Of a stretch of DNA of 64,000 bases, positions 51,760 to 60,657 are shown piece by piece. The stretch's first letter is position 1. Each line of letters starts with the position of its first letter. The stretch lies in assembly GCF_010548375.1 (NCBI RefSeq), contig NZ_JAAGLY010000007.1, forward strand, positions 62,001 through 126,000, in the 5' to 3' direction. The notes beneath the pieces are model-generated. The model did no database searches and was not told the origin of the DNA. It was given only the letters and a program-made list of their open reading frames with translations. Source of the DNA: Streptomyces sp. SID13726 (lineage in GTDB: Bacteria > Actinomycetota > Actinomycetes > Streptomycetales > Streptomycetaceae). The position numbers and the translations under genes are program-made.

Positions 51760-53163
51760 CTACTTGACGCCGAGGACCTGCTCGATGGGGTCGATGGCGA
51801 AGTACACCAGGAACAGCGCCGAGGTCGCCCACAGCAGCCAGTGGATCTCCTTCGCCCTCCCGAGCACCACCTTGATCACGACGTACGCGACGAAGCCCGC
51901 GCCGATCCCGTTGGTGATCGAGTAGGTGAAGGGCATCACGGCGATGGTCAGGAAGGCCGGGATCGCGATGTCGTACCGGTCCCAGTCGATGTGCTTGACC
52001 TGCGTCATCATCAGGAAGCCCACGACGACCAGCGCGGGTGCGGCGGCCTGGAGCGGCACGATCGTCAGGAGCGGGGTCAGGAACAGCGCGAGGCCGAACA
52101 GCCCGCCGGTGACCAGGTTGGAGAACCCGGTGCGGGACCCCTCCCCCACACCGGCCGCCGACTCGATGTACGCCGTGGCGGAGGAGGCCGACGCCGCGCC
52201 GCCCGCGACCGCCGCCGCGCCGTCGATGAGCAGCACCCGGCCGAGGTTCGGGACCTTCCCCTCCTCGTCCAGCAGCCCCGCCTCCGCGCTGATGCCGACG
52301 ACCGTGCCCATCGTGTCGAAGAAGTCGGACAGGATCAGCGTGAAGACCAGCAGGACGACGGTGACGACTCCCACCCCGGGCGCGCTGAAGGAGCCGAACA
52401 GGCTGAAGTGACCGATCAGTCCGAAGTCCGGGGTGTCGACGACCTTGTCGGGCCAGGCCGGGGTCGTCAGTCCCCAGGTCTTGATGTCGGCGAGGGAGTT
52501 GATGACCATCGCGAGGACGGTCATGGTCACGATGCTGATCAGGATCGCGCCCTTGACCTTGCGGGCGAGCAGGCCGATCGTCAGCAGCACGCCGAGGCAG
52601 AACACCAGGATCGGCCAGCCGGTGAGGGCGCCGGTACCGCCCAGCTGCACGGGCACGGTGGTGTTGGCCGCGTCCGGGATGCGGCTGACGAAGCCCGCGT
52701 CCACGAAGCCGATGAACGCGATGAACAGCCCGATGCCGACGCTGATCGCCTGCTTGAGCGGTTGCGGGATGGCGTGCATGACGGCCTCGCGCAGCCCGGT
52801 CACCACCAGCACGCAGATGAGCAGGCCCTCCAGGACGACCAGGCCCATCGCGTCGTCCCAGCTCATCAGCGGGGCGATCTGGAAGGCGACGACGGCGTTC
52901 AGTCCGAGCCCGGCGGCGAGCGCGAGCGGGAGGTTGCCGCCGACGCCCATGATGATCGTCATCACGGCGGCCACCAGCGCGGTCGCGGTGGTCAACTGCA
53001 CGGCGTCCAGCTGGTGTCCGAACTTGTCCTTCGCGCTGCCGAGGATGATCGGGTTCAGAACAAGGATGTAGGCCATCGTGAAGAACGTGGCGAAGCCGCC
53101 GCGTATCTCCCGGGCGAAGGTGGACCCCCGCTCGGAGATCCTGAAGTACTGGTCGACGGACAT
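51760..53163 (-). CDS. NCS2-family guanine/hypoxanthine (AzgA-type) permease
   Basis: 467 aa with about 12-14 hydrophobic helices. The N-terminus MSVDQYFRISERGSTFAREIRGGFATFFTMAYILVLNPIILG, and the motifs SDFFDTMGTVVGISAEAGLLDEEGKVPNLGRVLLIDG and SSATAYIESAAGVGEGSRTGFSNLVTGGLF, are AzgA-type. It takes up purine bases with protons. It converges with the PBP gene (13 bp) and diverges from an ECF sigma gene. Confidence 0.94.
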   Translation of the reverse strand: MSVDQYFRISERGSTFAREIRGGFATFFTMAYILVLNPIILGSAKDKFGHQLDAVQLTTATALVAAVMTIIMGVGGNLPLALAAGLGLNAVVAFQIAPLMSWDDAMGLVVLEGLLICVLVVTGLREAVMHAIPQPLKQAISVGIGLFIAFIGFVDAGFVSRIPDAANTTVPVQLGGTGALTGWPILVFCLGVLLTIGLLARKVKGAILISIVTMTVLAMVINSLADIKTWGLTTPAWPDKVVDTPDFGLIGHFSLFGSFSAPGVGVVTVVLLVFTLILSDFFDTMGTVVGISAEAGLLDEEGKVPNLGRVLLIDGAAAVAGGAASASSATAYIESAAGVGEGSRTGFSNLVTGGLFGLALFLTPLLTIVPLQAAAPALVVVGFLMMTQVKHIDWDRYDIAIPAFLTIAVMPFTYSITNGIGAGFVAYVVIKVVLGRAKEIHWLLWATSALFLVYFAIDPIEQVLGVK

Positions 53164-53363
53164 GGTCGCTGCTCCCTGTTGACTGACTGACGGATGGGCG
53201 GATGCTGGCTGGATTGTTCCCCCGTTGAACCCGCTTCAGGTTTTCCCCGTGTTACGGAATCGGACCCGACCGGTCAGACACCGTTCGAAGACCCGTACGA
53301 CGACCCGCACACGATCCACTGCTACGCTTCCGCATCTCGCCAGGTCCGCCCGGAACGATCACA

Positions 53364-53379
53364 TGTCATACACATGACA
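53364..53379. promoter_or_regulatory. Palindrome upstream of the SigE-family sigma gene
   Basis: TGTCAT-ACAC-ATGACA has perfect 6-bp arms and lies just before the GAGGAGAGG ribosome-binding site of the sigma gene. GGAAC, the usual ECF -35 element, occurs at 53352-53356, so an autoregulated promoter and an operator may overlap here. Confidence 0.4.
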
Positions 53380-53403
53380 CACATCCGTGAGGAGAGGTAG
53401 TCC

Positions 53404-53970
53404 GTGGGCACAGTCGTCGACGACGCCGCCTCCGTGGAGTTCCACGCCTTCTTCGAGCGCCACTACGCCGAACTCTCCCGTCTCGCCCATCTGTTGACCG
53501 GCGAGGCAGACGCCGCCGACGATCTGGCCGCGGACGCGCTGCTGGCGCTGTGGCACCGCTGGGACCGGGTGCGCGCGGCGGACCACCCGGCGGCGTACGC
53601 CCGTGGAGTGGTCGCCAACCTGGCCCGCACCCGCATCCGCAGCGCCGTGCGCGAGCGCCGCCGTATCGCCCTGTTCTGGTCCCAGCGCGAGGAGAAGGTC
53701 GAGAACCCTGATGTGGCGGGCGTGGTCGACGTCCAAGAGGCTCTGCGCAGGCTGCCGTTCCGCAAGCGGGCATGTGTCGTGCTGCGACACGCGTTCGACC
53801 TCTCGGAGAAGGACACCGCGCTGGCCCTGGGTGTCTCGGTCGGTACGGTCAAGAGCCAGACCTCGAAGGGCATGGCCGAGTTGCAGCGACTGCTCGGCAC
53901 CCAGAACACTCCGCTGAAGGTGCACGCCGCGATGGTGCGCACCGGTGACGCCGGAGGAAGGAACGGATGA
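53404..53970 (+). CDS. SigE-family ECF RNA polymerase sigma factor
   Basis: 188 aa. FHAFFERHYAELSRLAHLLTGEADAADDLAADALLALWHRWDRV is region 2 and ALRRLPFRKRACVVLRHAFDLSEKDTALALGVSVGTVKSQTSKGMAELQRLLG is region 4, in the pattern of the SigE/SigM-like actinobacterial group. The start is GTG 53404 with GAGGAGAGG. The next gene overlaps it by four bases (ATGA) and encodes a single-pass membrane protein, probably its regulator. Confidence 0.93.
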   Translation: MGTVVDDAASVEFHAFFERHYAELSRLAHLLTGEADAADDLAADALLALWHRWDRVRAADHPAAYARGVVANLARTRIRSAVRERRRIALFWSQREEKVENPDVAGVVDVQEALRRLPFRKRACVVLRHAFDLSEKDTALALGVSVGTVKSQTSKGMAELQRLLGTQNTPLKVHAAMVRTGDAGGRNG

Positions 53971-54818
53971 CCATGCGGCGGGACGTGCACGGCGAACTGC
54001 GCGCCCGGCTGCGGGAGGCGGCCGAGGGGCACGAGCCGAACCGGGAGCGGATCCTGGCCCGGGTCGAGCGCGGCATGTCGGAGCCGGGCCGCTCCGACCA
54101 CCGGGCGACCAGGCCGCCGGTGTACGGCTGGGTGCGGGTGGTGAGCGCCACGGCCGCGGTCGCCTGTGTGCTGGGGTTCGGCGGCTACGCGGTGGCGTCC
54201 GCGGTGAAGGACGAGACGCCGGTGCAGAAGTCGGTCGCCTCCACGGCCACGCCCACTCCGTCGCCCGACGCGACCAGCCGCCCGCCCGCCCCGCCGGCGG
54301 ACCCGACACCGCGCGACACCCCCACGCACAAGGCGGAACGGCCGAGCAGCACCCCCACGCGCACGCCGAGCGCCTCCACCGAGGCCAAGGCCTCCGGCGC
54401 CGAGGACGGCCCGCTCTGGTCGGACGGCTCGGTGGACCCGCACAGCAACGACTTCTGGGCGCAGAGCGATCTGACCTTCAAGACCTCCGAGCAACTGACC
54501 GCGCTGACGGTCGAGTTGAAGGTCGCGCAGACCGGAGGTGTCACCAACGCCGGTGCCTGGCGCTCGCTGCCGGAGGACGACTTCACCCTGACGGTCGGCG
54601 AGAAGGACGGTTTCCTGGTCTACACATGGGTGCTCAAACAGGGCCGTACGGTCCCGAAGGGCGAGTGGGTCTTCGCCGGGCAGTACAACCACCAGCGCGG
54701 CGGCCGGGACGCCAAGGACGACGGCTACTCGGCGACCGCGACCGCCAAGTCCGGGCAACTCGCCGTGAAGGGCGGCTTCGCGGCGCAGGACGGGAGCACC
54801 GACGACGGCGGCTCGTAA
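53967..54818 (+). CDS. Single-pass membrane protein, probable partner of the ECF sigma factor
   Basis: 283 aa. A 50-residue cytosolic N-terminus (HGELRARLREAAEGHEPNRERILARVERGM) that may bind the sigma factor precedes one membrane helix (RVVSATAAVACVLGFGGYAVASAV, about residues 57-80), a long Pro/Thr/Ser-rich spacer (85-140) and an extracytoplasmic beta domain with paired aromatic residues (DFTLTVGEKDGFLVYTWVLK, FAGQYNHQRGGRDA). No known anti-sigma domain is recognisable, so the role is inferred from the overlap. Its TAA stop is embedded in the A8 run of an opposite-strand terminator. Confidence 0.78.
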   Translation: MTMRRDVHGELRARLREAAEGHEPNRERILARVERGMSEPGRSDHRATRPPVYGWVRVVSATAAVACVLGFGGYAVASAVKDETPVQKSVASTATPTPSPDATSRPPAPPADPTPRDTPTHKAERPSSTPTRTPSASTEAKASGAEDGPLWSDGSVDPHSNDFWAQSDLTFKTSEQLTALTVELKVAQTGGVTNAGAWRSLPEDDFTLTVGEKDGFLVYTWVLKQGRTVPKGEWVFAGQYNHQRGGRDAKDDGYSATATAKSGQLAVKGGFAAQDGSTDDGGS

Positions 54819-54859
54819 AAAAAACTCCGCCGGCGCGGCAACCTGTCCGGCTTCGGCGG
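54817..54859 (-). terminator. Intrinsic terminator with U8 for the pectate lyase gene
   Basis: On the - strand CCGCCG (54859-54854) and CGGCGG (54832-54827) form the outer stem, with inner CCGG pairing, followed by AG and T8 (54824-54817). This is a classic factor-independent terminator, rare in such GC-rich DNA. It ends the leftward pectate lyase transcript; its A8 on the other strand includes the stop codon of the sigma partner gene. Confidence 0.75.
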
Positions 54860-55052
54860 CGACTTACAGACGGAAACAACCGCACCTTCGATTTCTACGT
54901 CCCTTCCAGTGCGTGGCAGACGGACACCTCGCACCCTGGACCTGCCGACCTGAGCCCCCCTCGGTCGGCAGTTGCCGGCTGGAGCCCCCCTCGGGCCGGC
55001 ACGAGGAACGCCCTGCCTGTGACGACAGGCGGGGCGTTTCGTCGCTCCGCGC

Positions 55053-56207
55053 TCAGTTCATCGTCGTGCCGATGGTGGTCGAGCCGGTGGTCAGGAAGGT
55101 CGTCGCGGGCAGCGAGCCGTCGGACCTGCGAGCGCCGTACGCCGTCGTCGCGTCCACCGACCTGAAAGCGGGCGCGGCGACACCGCTGTCCCAGGCGTTC
55201 GCCGCGGACACCGTGGACGAACCGAGCTTGGACAGGCCGCCCTTGTTGCCCACCGCCAGGTTCCGGGCCAGCCGCGCCCTGCCCGTGGCGAAGCAGAACC
55301 CGGCCTCGGCGTTGGCGTACGCGGTGTTGCGGTTCAGCACGATCGCCCCGGTGTTGGAGTTCTCGGTGAACCCGTTCAGGGTGTTGTCCCAGGCCGCGTT
55401 GTCGTTGACGAGATGCGCCACCGCGACGCCCCCGCCACCCAGCTCGAACCCGTTGCCGTTGCCCTCGAAGGCGGAGTCGCCCCACCGGTTCCTGCCGTTG
55501 CCGAAGGCCCAGCTGTGCTCGACGGTGACCGGTGAGGAGAACTGCCAGAGGTCGATCCCGTCATCCGAGTTGTCGTACAGGCGTGCGCCGGTGATCCGGT
55601 TGCCGGTCCCGGAGCCGAACTTGACGGCGATCCCGTCAGCGTTCCGGCCGTGCCCCGCGGGGTCGTAGTTGCCGTGGCTGTCCAGGTTCTGCACGAGGTT
55701 GCCGCTGGTGCCGTCCCCGCGCAGGGTGAAGCCGGAGTCCCCGTTGTCCACGGTGACGAGGTTCTTGAAGATCCCGCCGACGGAAGAGGTGGCGACGAAC
55801 CCCTGGGCCGGGGAGTTCTGGAAGGTGAGGTCCTGGACCGTCCAGTAGTCGCCGTCGATCCCGGCCAGCCAGGACCCGCCGGGCAGCCCGGACCCGTCGA
55901 TCCTGACCTTCTCGTTGCCGTGCGCCCGCAAGGTGATCCGGGCCGAACGGGTGCCGTTCGCCGTGGACTTGAGGGTGGCGGTGGGGGTGTACGTGCCCGC
56001 GCGGACCTGGATGGTCGTACCGGCCGTCGCGTTCCTCACGGCCGATTCGAGGTGCGCGGTGTCGGAGACCACGACCGTCGACGAGGCGGCCTCGGCGCCG
56101 CCGTCCGAGAGGCCGAGGTAGACGCCGCCCGCACCCGCGGCGACGGCGACCGCCGCGGCGACGGAGAGGGTGCGGGTCCGGCGGTGGCGTCCGGTGCTGT
56201 GACGCAC
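55053..56207 (-). CDS. Secreted PL9-type pectate lyase (right-handed beta-helix)
   Basis: About 384 aa. GTG 56207, preceded by AAGGAAAGGA, gives a signal peptide (TLSVAAAVAVAAGAGGVYLGLSDGGAEA); the longer upstream frame is not coding. The rest is a parallel beta-helix. RNADGIAVKFGSGTGNRITGARLYDNSDDGIDLWQFSSPVTVEHSW is the PL9 active-site region, with Lys of AVKF the likely catalytic base and clustered Asp as Ca2+ ligands. It cleaves polygalacturonate by beta-elimination. A paralogue lies at 59504-60616. Divergent from the GH43 gene across a shared regulatory region. Confidence 0.9.
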   Translation of the reverse strand: MRHSTGRHRRTRTLSVAAAVAVAAGAGGVYLGLSDGGAEAASSTVVVSDTAHLESAVRNATAGTTIQVRAGTYTPTATLKSTANGTRSARITLRAHGNEKVRIDGSGLPGGSWLAGIDGDYWTVQDLTFQNSPAQGFVATSSVGGIFKNLVTVDNGDSGFTLRGDGTSGNLVQNLDSHGNYDPAGHGRNADGIAVKFGSGTGNRITGARLYDNSDDGIDLWQFSSPVTVEHSWAFGNGRNRWGDSAFEGNGNGFELGGGGVAVAHLVNDNAAWDNTLNGFTENSNTGAIVLNRNTAYANAEAGFCFATGRARLARNLAVGNKGGLSKLGSSTVSAANAWDSGVAAPAFRSVDATTAYGARRSDGSLPATTFLTTGSTTIGTTMN

Positions 56208-56415
56208 GGGGCGTTCCTTTCCTTGGGGGCGGGGACGCCCTCCAGTCGCCACCGCGGCCGGACCGGGTTGCCGCGCCCCGGCGAGAACGACCGAAACTTT
56301 CGCTGCTGTTCGTCGCGCACTCACCGATTGACGTGCTGTTTCCCGCTCGTAACACTCCGAAGGCGCGCACAGCCCCCAACAGAATCCCCCACACCCCCAC
56401 ACTCGCAGGAGCGAC
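56208..56415. promoter_or_regulatory. Divergent promoter region of pectate lyase and GH43 genes
   Basis: 208 bp between outward-facing starts. It contains the perfect inverted repeat CGAAACTTTCG at 56292-56302. This word resembles inverted motifs reported upstream of Streptomyces xylanase and arabinofuranosidase genes, so it is a likely binding site for a plant-polysaccharide regulator that would act on both genes. Confidence 0.6.
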
Positions 56416-58614
56416 ATGCGCCCTCGTATCCTCCTCGTCGCCTGTCTCTCACTCCTCCTGGCCATGCTCACCGCACCGCCCGGTTCCGCCCACTCAGGAG
56501 CACCACCCGTGAACCACTCCAAGTACGCCGGCTATCTCTTCGCCTACTTCACCGGCGAGGGCACCGCCGACGGCGAGCAGATCCGCTACGCCCTCAGCCG
56601 GGGCGACGACCCCCTGCACTGGCGCGAGCTGAACCAGGGCAGGCCGGTGCTGACGTCGACGATCGGCGAGAAGGGCCTGCGCGACCCGTTCGTGATCCGC
56701 TCCCCCAAGGGCGACAAGTTCTATCTGATCGCCACCGATCTGCGCATGTACCGGAACAGCAGCGGCAGTTGGGACGACGTCCAGCGGCACGGCAGCAAGT
56801 CGATCATGATCTGGGAGTCCACCGACCTGGTGCACTGGACCGACCAGCGGCTGGTGAAGGTGGCCCCGGACAGCGCGGGCAACACCTGGGCGCCGGAGGC
56901 CTATTGGGACGACAGCCTCGGTGAGTACGTCGTCTTCTGGGCGTCGAAGCTGTACGCCGACGACGACCCGGAGCACACGGGATCGACGTACAACAAGATG
57001 CTGTACGCGACCACGAAGGACTTCCGCACCTTCAGCGCGCCGAAGGTCTGGGACGACCCGGGCTACTCGGTGATCGACTCGACGGTCGTCAAGTACAAGG
57101 ACACCTACTACCGCTACACCAAGGACGAGCGGGACCCCGGCTCCTCCAGCCCCTGCTCGAAGTTCATCACCGGGGAGAAGTCCACGTCGCTGACCTCGAC
57201 GCAGTACGACTTCGTGGCGGACTGCATCGGCAGCGGGGCGATGGAGCGCGGTGAGGGACCGACGGTGTTCAAGTCGAACACCGAGAAGAAGTGGTACCTG
57301 TTCGTCGACGAGTACGGCGGCCGGGGTTACGTCCCCTTCGAGACGACCGACCTCGACTCGGGCCAGTGGACGCCGTCGGCCAACTACCAGCTGCCCGCAA
57401 GTCCCCGGCACGGCACGGTACTTCCGGTGACGCGGAAGGAGTACGACCGGCTGCTGGCCGCGTACCCGGTCTCCGGGACGTCCGTCGTGGACGCGACGGC
57501 TTCCGGTCAGAAGGGGTACGCGATCGTCACGGAGGCCGCGTCGAAGGTCGTGCTGCCGATGCGGCCCGGCACCGATCTCGCGCGTCTCGCACCGGAGTTG
57601 GCGGTCGGCGAGGGGGCCCGGGTGAGCCCCGCTTCCGGCACCCGGCGGGACTTCCGCAAGCCGCAGACGTACACCGTGACGGCGGCCGACGGAACGACTC
57701 GCAGATGGACCGTCGAAGCCGTGCCGACCGGCAGTCCCGTCCTGCCCGGCCTCAACGCCGACCCTGACGTGCACTATCTGAACGGCGAGTACTGGATCTA
57801 CCCGACCACCGACGGCTTCCAGGGCTGGGGCGGCACCCGCTTCAAGGCGTACTCGTCGAAGGACCTGGTCCACTGGAAGGACCACGGGGTCATCCTCGAC
57901 CTAGGTCCGGACGTGTCGTGGGCCGACAAGTACGCGTGGGCGCCGGCGATCGCCGAGCGGGACGGGAAGTACTACTTGTACTTCTGCGCGGAGCAGCAGA
58001 TCGGGGTGGCGGTGGCGGACTCCCCCGCCGGGCCCTTCAAGGACGCGCTCGGCAAGCCGCTGGTGGCCAAGGGCGGTGCGCTGAAGGGGCAGATGATCGA
58101 CCCAGCCGTCTTCACGGACGACGACGGGACGTCGTACCTGTACTGGGGCAACGGGCACGGGTACGTGGTGCCGCTGAACGCCGACATGACCTCGTACGAC
58201 CCGGCGAAGGTCGAGGACATCACCCCGGACAACTTCCGGGAGGGGTCCTTCGTGATCAAGCGCGACGGCACGTACTACTTCATGTGGTCCGAGGACGACA
58301 CCCGCAGCGAGAACTACCACGTCGCCTACGCGACGGGACCGTCCCCGCTCGGTCCGTGGACCAAGAGGGGGACGATCCTGTCCAAGCGTCCCGAGTACGG
58401 CATCCTCGCCACCGGTCACCACTCCGTGGTGAACACCCCCGGCACCGACGACTGGTACATCGTCTATCACCGGTTCGCCCTGAACGGGCCGGGGAGGCCG
58501 GGCGGGGACGGCATGCACCGGGAGACCACCGTCGACCGCATGGAGTTCGCGGCGGACGGTTCGATTCTGCCGGTGGTGCCGACCCTGGAGGGGATCAGGC
58601 CGGTACGGAAGTGA
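56416..58614 (+). CDS. Secreted two-domain GH43 arabinosidase/arabinanase
   Basis: 732 aa. A signal peptide (to about residue 25) is followed by two GH43 five-blade propellers in one chain. Domain 1 (about 37-355) has GLRDPFVIRSPKGDKFYLIATD, YSVIDSTVVKYKDTYY and GEGPTVFKS (acid Glu). A small Ig-like linker (about 370-440) precedes domain 2 (about 442-732), which has LNADPDVHYLNGEYWIYPTTDGF, IDPAVFTDDDGTSYLYWGNGHG and REGSFVIKRDGTYYFMWSEDD, the Asp/Asp/Glu triad. It would release arabinose or xylose from pectin side chains or arabinoxylan. Start ATG 56416. Confidence 0.9.
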   Translation: MRPRILLVACLSLLLAMLTAPPGSAHSGAPPVNHSKYAGYLFAYFTGEGTADGEQIRYALSRGDDPLHWRELNQGRPVLTSTIGEKGLRDPFVIRSPKGDKFYLIATDLRMYRNSSGSWDDVQRHGSKSIMIWESTDLVHWTDQRLVKVAPDSAGNTWAPEAYWDDSLGEYVVFWASKLYADDDPEHTGSTYNKMLYATTKDFRTFSAPKVWDDPGYSVIDSTVVKYKDTYYRYTKDERDPGSSSPCSKFITGEKSTSLTSTQYDFVADCIGSGAMERGEGPTVFKSNTEKKWYLFVDEYGGRGYVPFETTDLDSGQWTPSANYQLPASPRHGTVLPVTRKEYDRLLAAYPVSGTSVVDATASGQKGYAIVTEAASKVVLPMRPGTDLARLAPELAVGEGARVSPASGTRRDFRKPQTYTVTAADGTTRRWTVEAVPTGSPVLPGLNADPDVHYLNGEYWIYPTTDGFQGWGGTRFKAYSSKDLVHWKDHGVILDLGPDVSWADKYAWAPAIAERDGKYYLYFCAEQQIGVAVADSPAGPFKDALGKPLVAKGGALKGQMIDPAVFTDDDGTSYLYWGNGHGYVVPLNADMTSYDPAKVEDITPDNFREGSFVIKRDGTYYFMWSEDDTRSENYHVAYATGPSPLGPWTKRGTILSKRPEYGILATGHHSVVNTPGTDDWYIVYHRFALNGPGRPGGDGMHRETTVDRMEFAADGSILPVVPTLEGIRPVRK

Positions 58615-58617
58615 GCC

Positions 58618-59415
58618 TCAGCTGACGAAGTACGTCGGGTTCGGCAGCTTGTACGTCTTGTCGGCGTAGCCGCCGTCGAGGTCGGAGTACTGGTCGCCGA
58701 AGTTGGCGATGATCTCGTACCCGAGGTCCTTCTCGATGTGCTTGCGGGTACCGGACTTGTACTGCACGGTCGTGCAGGTCCAGGTGCCCGCGGTCGCACA
58801 ACCGCTCAGGTACGAGGGCGGGTTGGCGGTGTCCTTGAGGAACATGTGGCCGGCGTCGAGGTTCACGTCGGCGCCGATCTTCTTCAGGTTCTCCACCGCG
58901 GCGGTGCGCTGGGCCTCGCTCAGACCGGAGTTGTAGAAGACCTCGACGCCCTTCTTCTCGGCGTACCGGACCAGCTCGGGGCTGCCGAAGACCGCCGGAC
59001 GGTCCGCCTTGTTGACGTAGGCGGCCCAAGTGGCGGAGTTGTACGTGTAGTTGTACCGCTTCTCGTAGTCGAGGCTGAGCAGCAGCGTGTCGTCGATGTC
59101 GAAGACGACCGCGGGCTTCTCGCGCTTGTGGTGCGCCTTGCGGGCGGCCTGGTCGATGTACTTCCTCGCGGCCTTGTCGAGGGAGGCCAGGTCCTTGGCG
59201 TACGGGCTGGTGGGAGACGCCTGGTAGACACCGTTCGCGTCGAGCGCGGTGCCGTAGTAGGTGTCGATGTCCTTGACCAGGAGCCCGATGTTGTAGGGCT
59301 CGTGCGTGGAGTTCGCCGTGGACTGGCCGGCCGTGGCCGCTCCGGCGCCGTAGAGGGCTCCGGCGGCGACGGCACACGCCGCGGTGACGGCTGCGATACG
59401 CAATGGCTTATGCAT
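58618..59415 (-). CDS. Secreted HAD-superfamily acid phosphatase (class III/B type)
   Basis: About 265 aa. A signal peptide (RIAAVTAACAVAAGALYGAGAATA) precedes a HAD domain. Motif I is VVFDIDDTLLLS (D-x-D-x-T); GVEVFYNSGLSEAQRTAAVENLKKIG is the motif II region, and later basic and acidic residues complete the site. It is like plant vegetative-storage/HAD IIIB acid phosphatases and hydrolyses phosphate monoesters outside the cell. It stands between pectin genes and converges with the GH43 gene (3 bp apart). Confidence 0.9.
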   Translation of the reverse strand: MHKPLRIAAVTAACAVAAGALYGAGAATAGQSTANSTHEPYNIGLLVKDIDTYYGTALDANGVYQASPTSPYAKDLASLDKAARKYIDQAARKAHHKREKPAVVFDIDDTLLLSLDYEKRYNYTYNSATWAAYVNKADRPAVFGSPELVRYAEKKGVEVFYNSGLSEAQRTAAVENLKKIGADVNLDAGHMFLKDTANPPSYLSGCATAGTWTCTTVQYKSGTRKHIEKDLGYEIIANFGDQYSDLDGGYADKTYKLPNPTYFVS

Positions 59416-59503
59416 GACAGACGTTCTACGCGCGTCACCCCGGCGAGCGCGAGACCCGCTCGGTAAAAAACGGGTCAAGCGCCCCGTCGTGCGGGTGGCC
59501 TGG

Positions 59504-60616
59504 TCAGTTCATGGTCGCGCCGATGGTGGTGCTGCCCGTCGTCAGGAACGTGGTCGCGGGCAGGGTGCCGCTGGAGCTGCGTGCGTTGTACGTCGTCGAG
59601 GCGTCCGTCGTCCTGAAGGCGGGGGTGCTGATGCCGCTGTCCCAGTTGTTGCCGGACGAGGTGACCTTCGAGCCCTTGCTGACCGAGCCGCCGCCGTTGC
59701 TCACCGCGAGGTTCTTGCCGAGCTTGGCGGAGCTGGTGGCGAAGTAGTAGCCCCACTTGCTGTTGGCGTAGGCGGTGGTGCGGTTGATGACGATCGCGCC
59801 GGTGTTGGAGTTCTCGGTGAAGCCGTTGCCCGCGTTGCCCCAGGCGGCGGAGTTGTTGATGACATGCGCGACGACCTCGCCGTCGCCGCCCAGCTTGTAG
59901 CCGTTGCCGTCGCCCGCGAACGCCGAGTCGGACCAGCGGTTGACGCCGTTGCCCATGGACCAGGTGTGCTCGACGGTGACGGGCGAGGAGAACGACCAGA
60001 AGTCGATCCCGTCATCCGAGTTGTTGTACAGGCGGGCCCCGGTGATCAGGTTGCCGGTGCCGGAGCCGAACTTCACGGCGACCCCGTCGGCGTTCTCGCC
60101 GTGGCCCGCGGCGTCGTAGTTGCCGTAACTGTCGATGTTCTTGACGGTGTTGTTGACCGTCCCGTCGCCGGTGAGCGTGAAGCCGGAGTCGCCGCCGTTG
60201 ATGGTCTTGATGTTGTTCCAGTTCGTCCCGGTGCAGGACTGGCAGACGACCGCGCTGTCCGGGGAGTTCTGGAAGGTCATGTTGGAGACGTTCCAGTAGT
60301 CGGCGGTCAGCTTGAAGATCCAGTCCCCGTCGGGCAGCGAGGACCCGTCTATCTTCACGGTCTCCGAGCCGTACGCGGTGAGCGTGATCGGCGACGAGGA
60401 GGTGCCGTTGGCCGTGGACTGGAGGGTGGCCGTCGGGTAGTAGGTGCCGCCGCGGACCTGGATGACGGTGCCCGCGGTGGCGTTCTTGATGGCGTTGGAC
60501 AGGTCGGTCGAGTTGCTGACGACCACGGTCGCGGCCTGGGCCTGGGTGGGGAGGACGGCGAGCCCGGAGCCGGGGGCGAGGGCGGCCGTGGCGATGAGGG
60601 CGGTACGACGAGACAT
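59504..60616 (-). CDS. Secreted PL9-type pectate lyase, second copy
   Basis: 370 aa. A twin-arginine-like signal (MSRRTALIATAALAPGSGLAVLPTQAQA) and a beta-helix that shares almost every motif with the enzyme at 55053-56207, including NADGVAVKFGSGTGN and NSDDGIDFWSFSSPVTVEHTW, and the end PATTFLTTGSTTIGATMN. It differs by an extra segment, VVCQSCTGTNWNNIKT, with a Cys pair. Start ATG 60616 has GAAAGGA upstream. The two copies probably arose by duplication. Confidence 0.92.
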   Translation of the reverse strand: MSRRTALIATAALAPGSGLAVLPTQAQAATVVVSNSTDLSNAIKNATAGTVIQVRGGTYYPTATLQSTANGTSSSPITLTAYGSETVKIDGSSLPDGDWIFKLTADYWNVSNMTFQNSPDSAVVCQSCTGTNWNNIKTINGGDSGFTLTGDGTVNNTVKNIDSYGNYDAAGHGENADGVAVKFGSGTGNLITGARLYNNSDDGIDFWSFSSPVTVEHTWSMGNGVNRWSDSAFAGDGNGYKLGGDGEVVAHVINNSAAWGNAGNGFTENSNTGAIVINRTTAYANSKWGYYFATSSAKLGKNLAVSNGGGSVSKGSKVTSSGNNWDSGISTPAFRTTDASTTYNARSSSGTLPATTFLTTGSTTIGATMN

Positions 60617-60657
60617 GGAGTGCGGGTCCTTTCGTCGTGCTTTTCGGGGAGGGGAGA

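Noticed and set aside
56208..56522. Upstream extension of the first pectate lyase
   Set aside because: It would cover the GH43 start and the divergent promoter; GTG 56207 has a good ribosome-binding site and starts a signal peptide.
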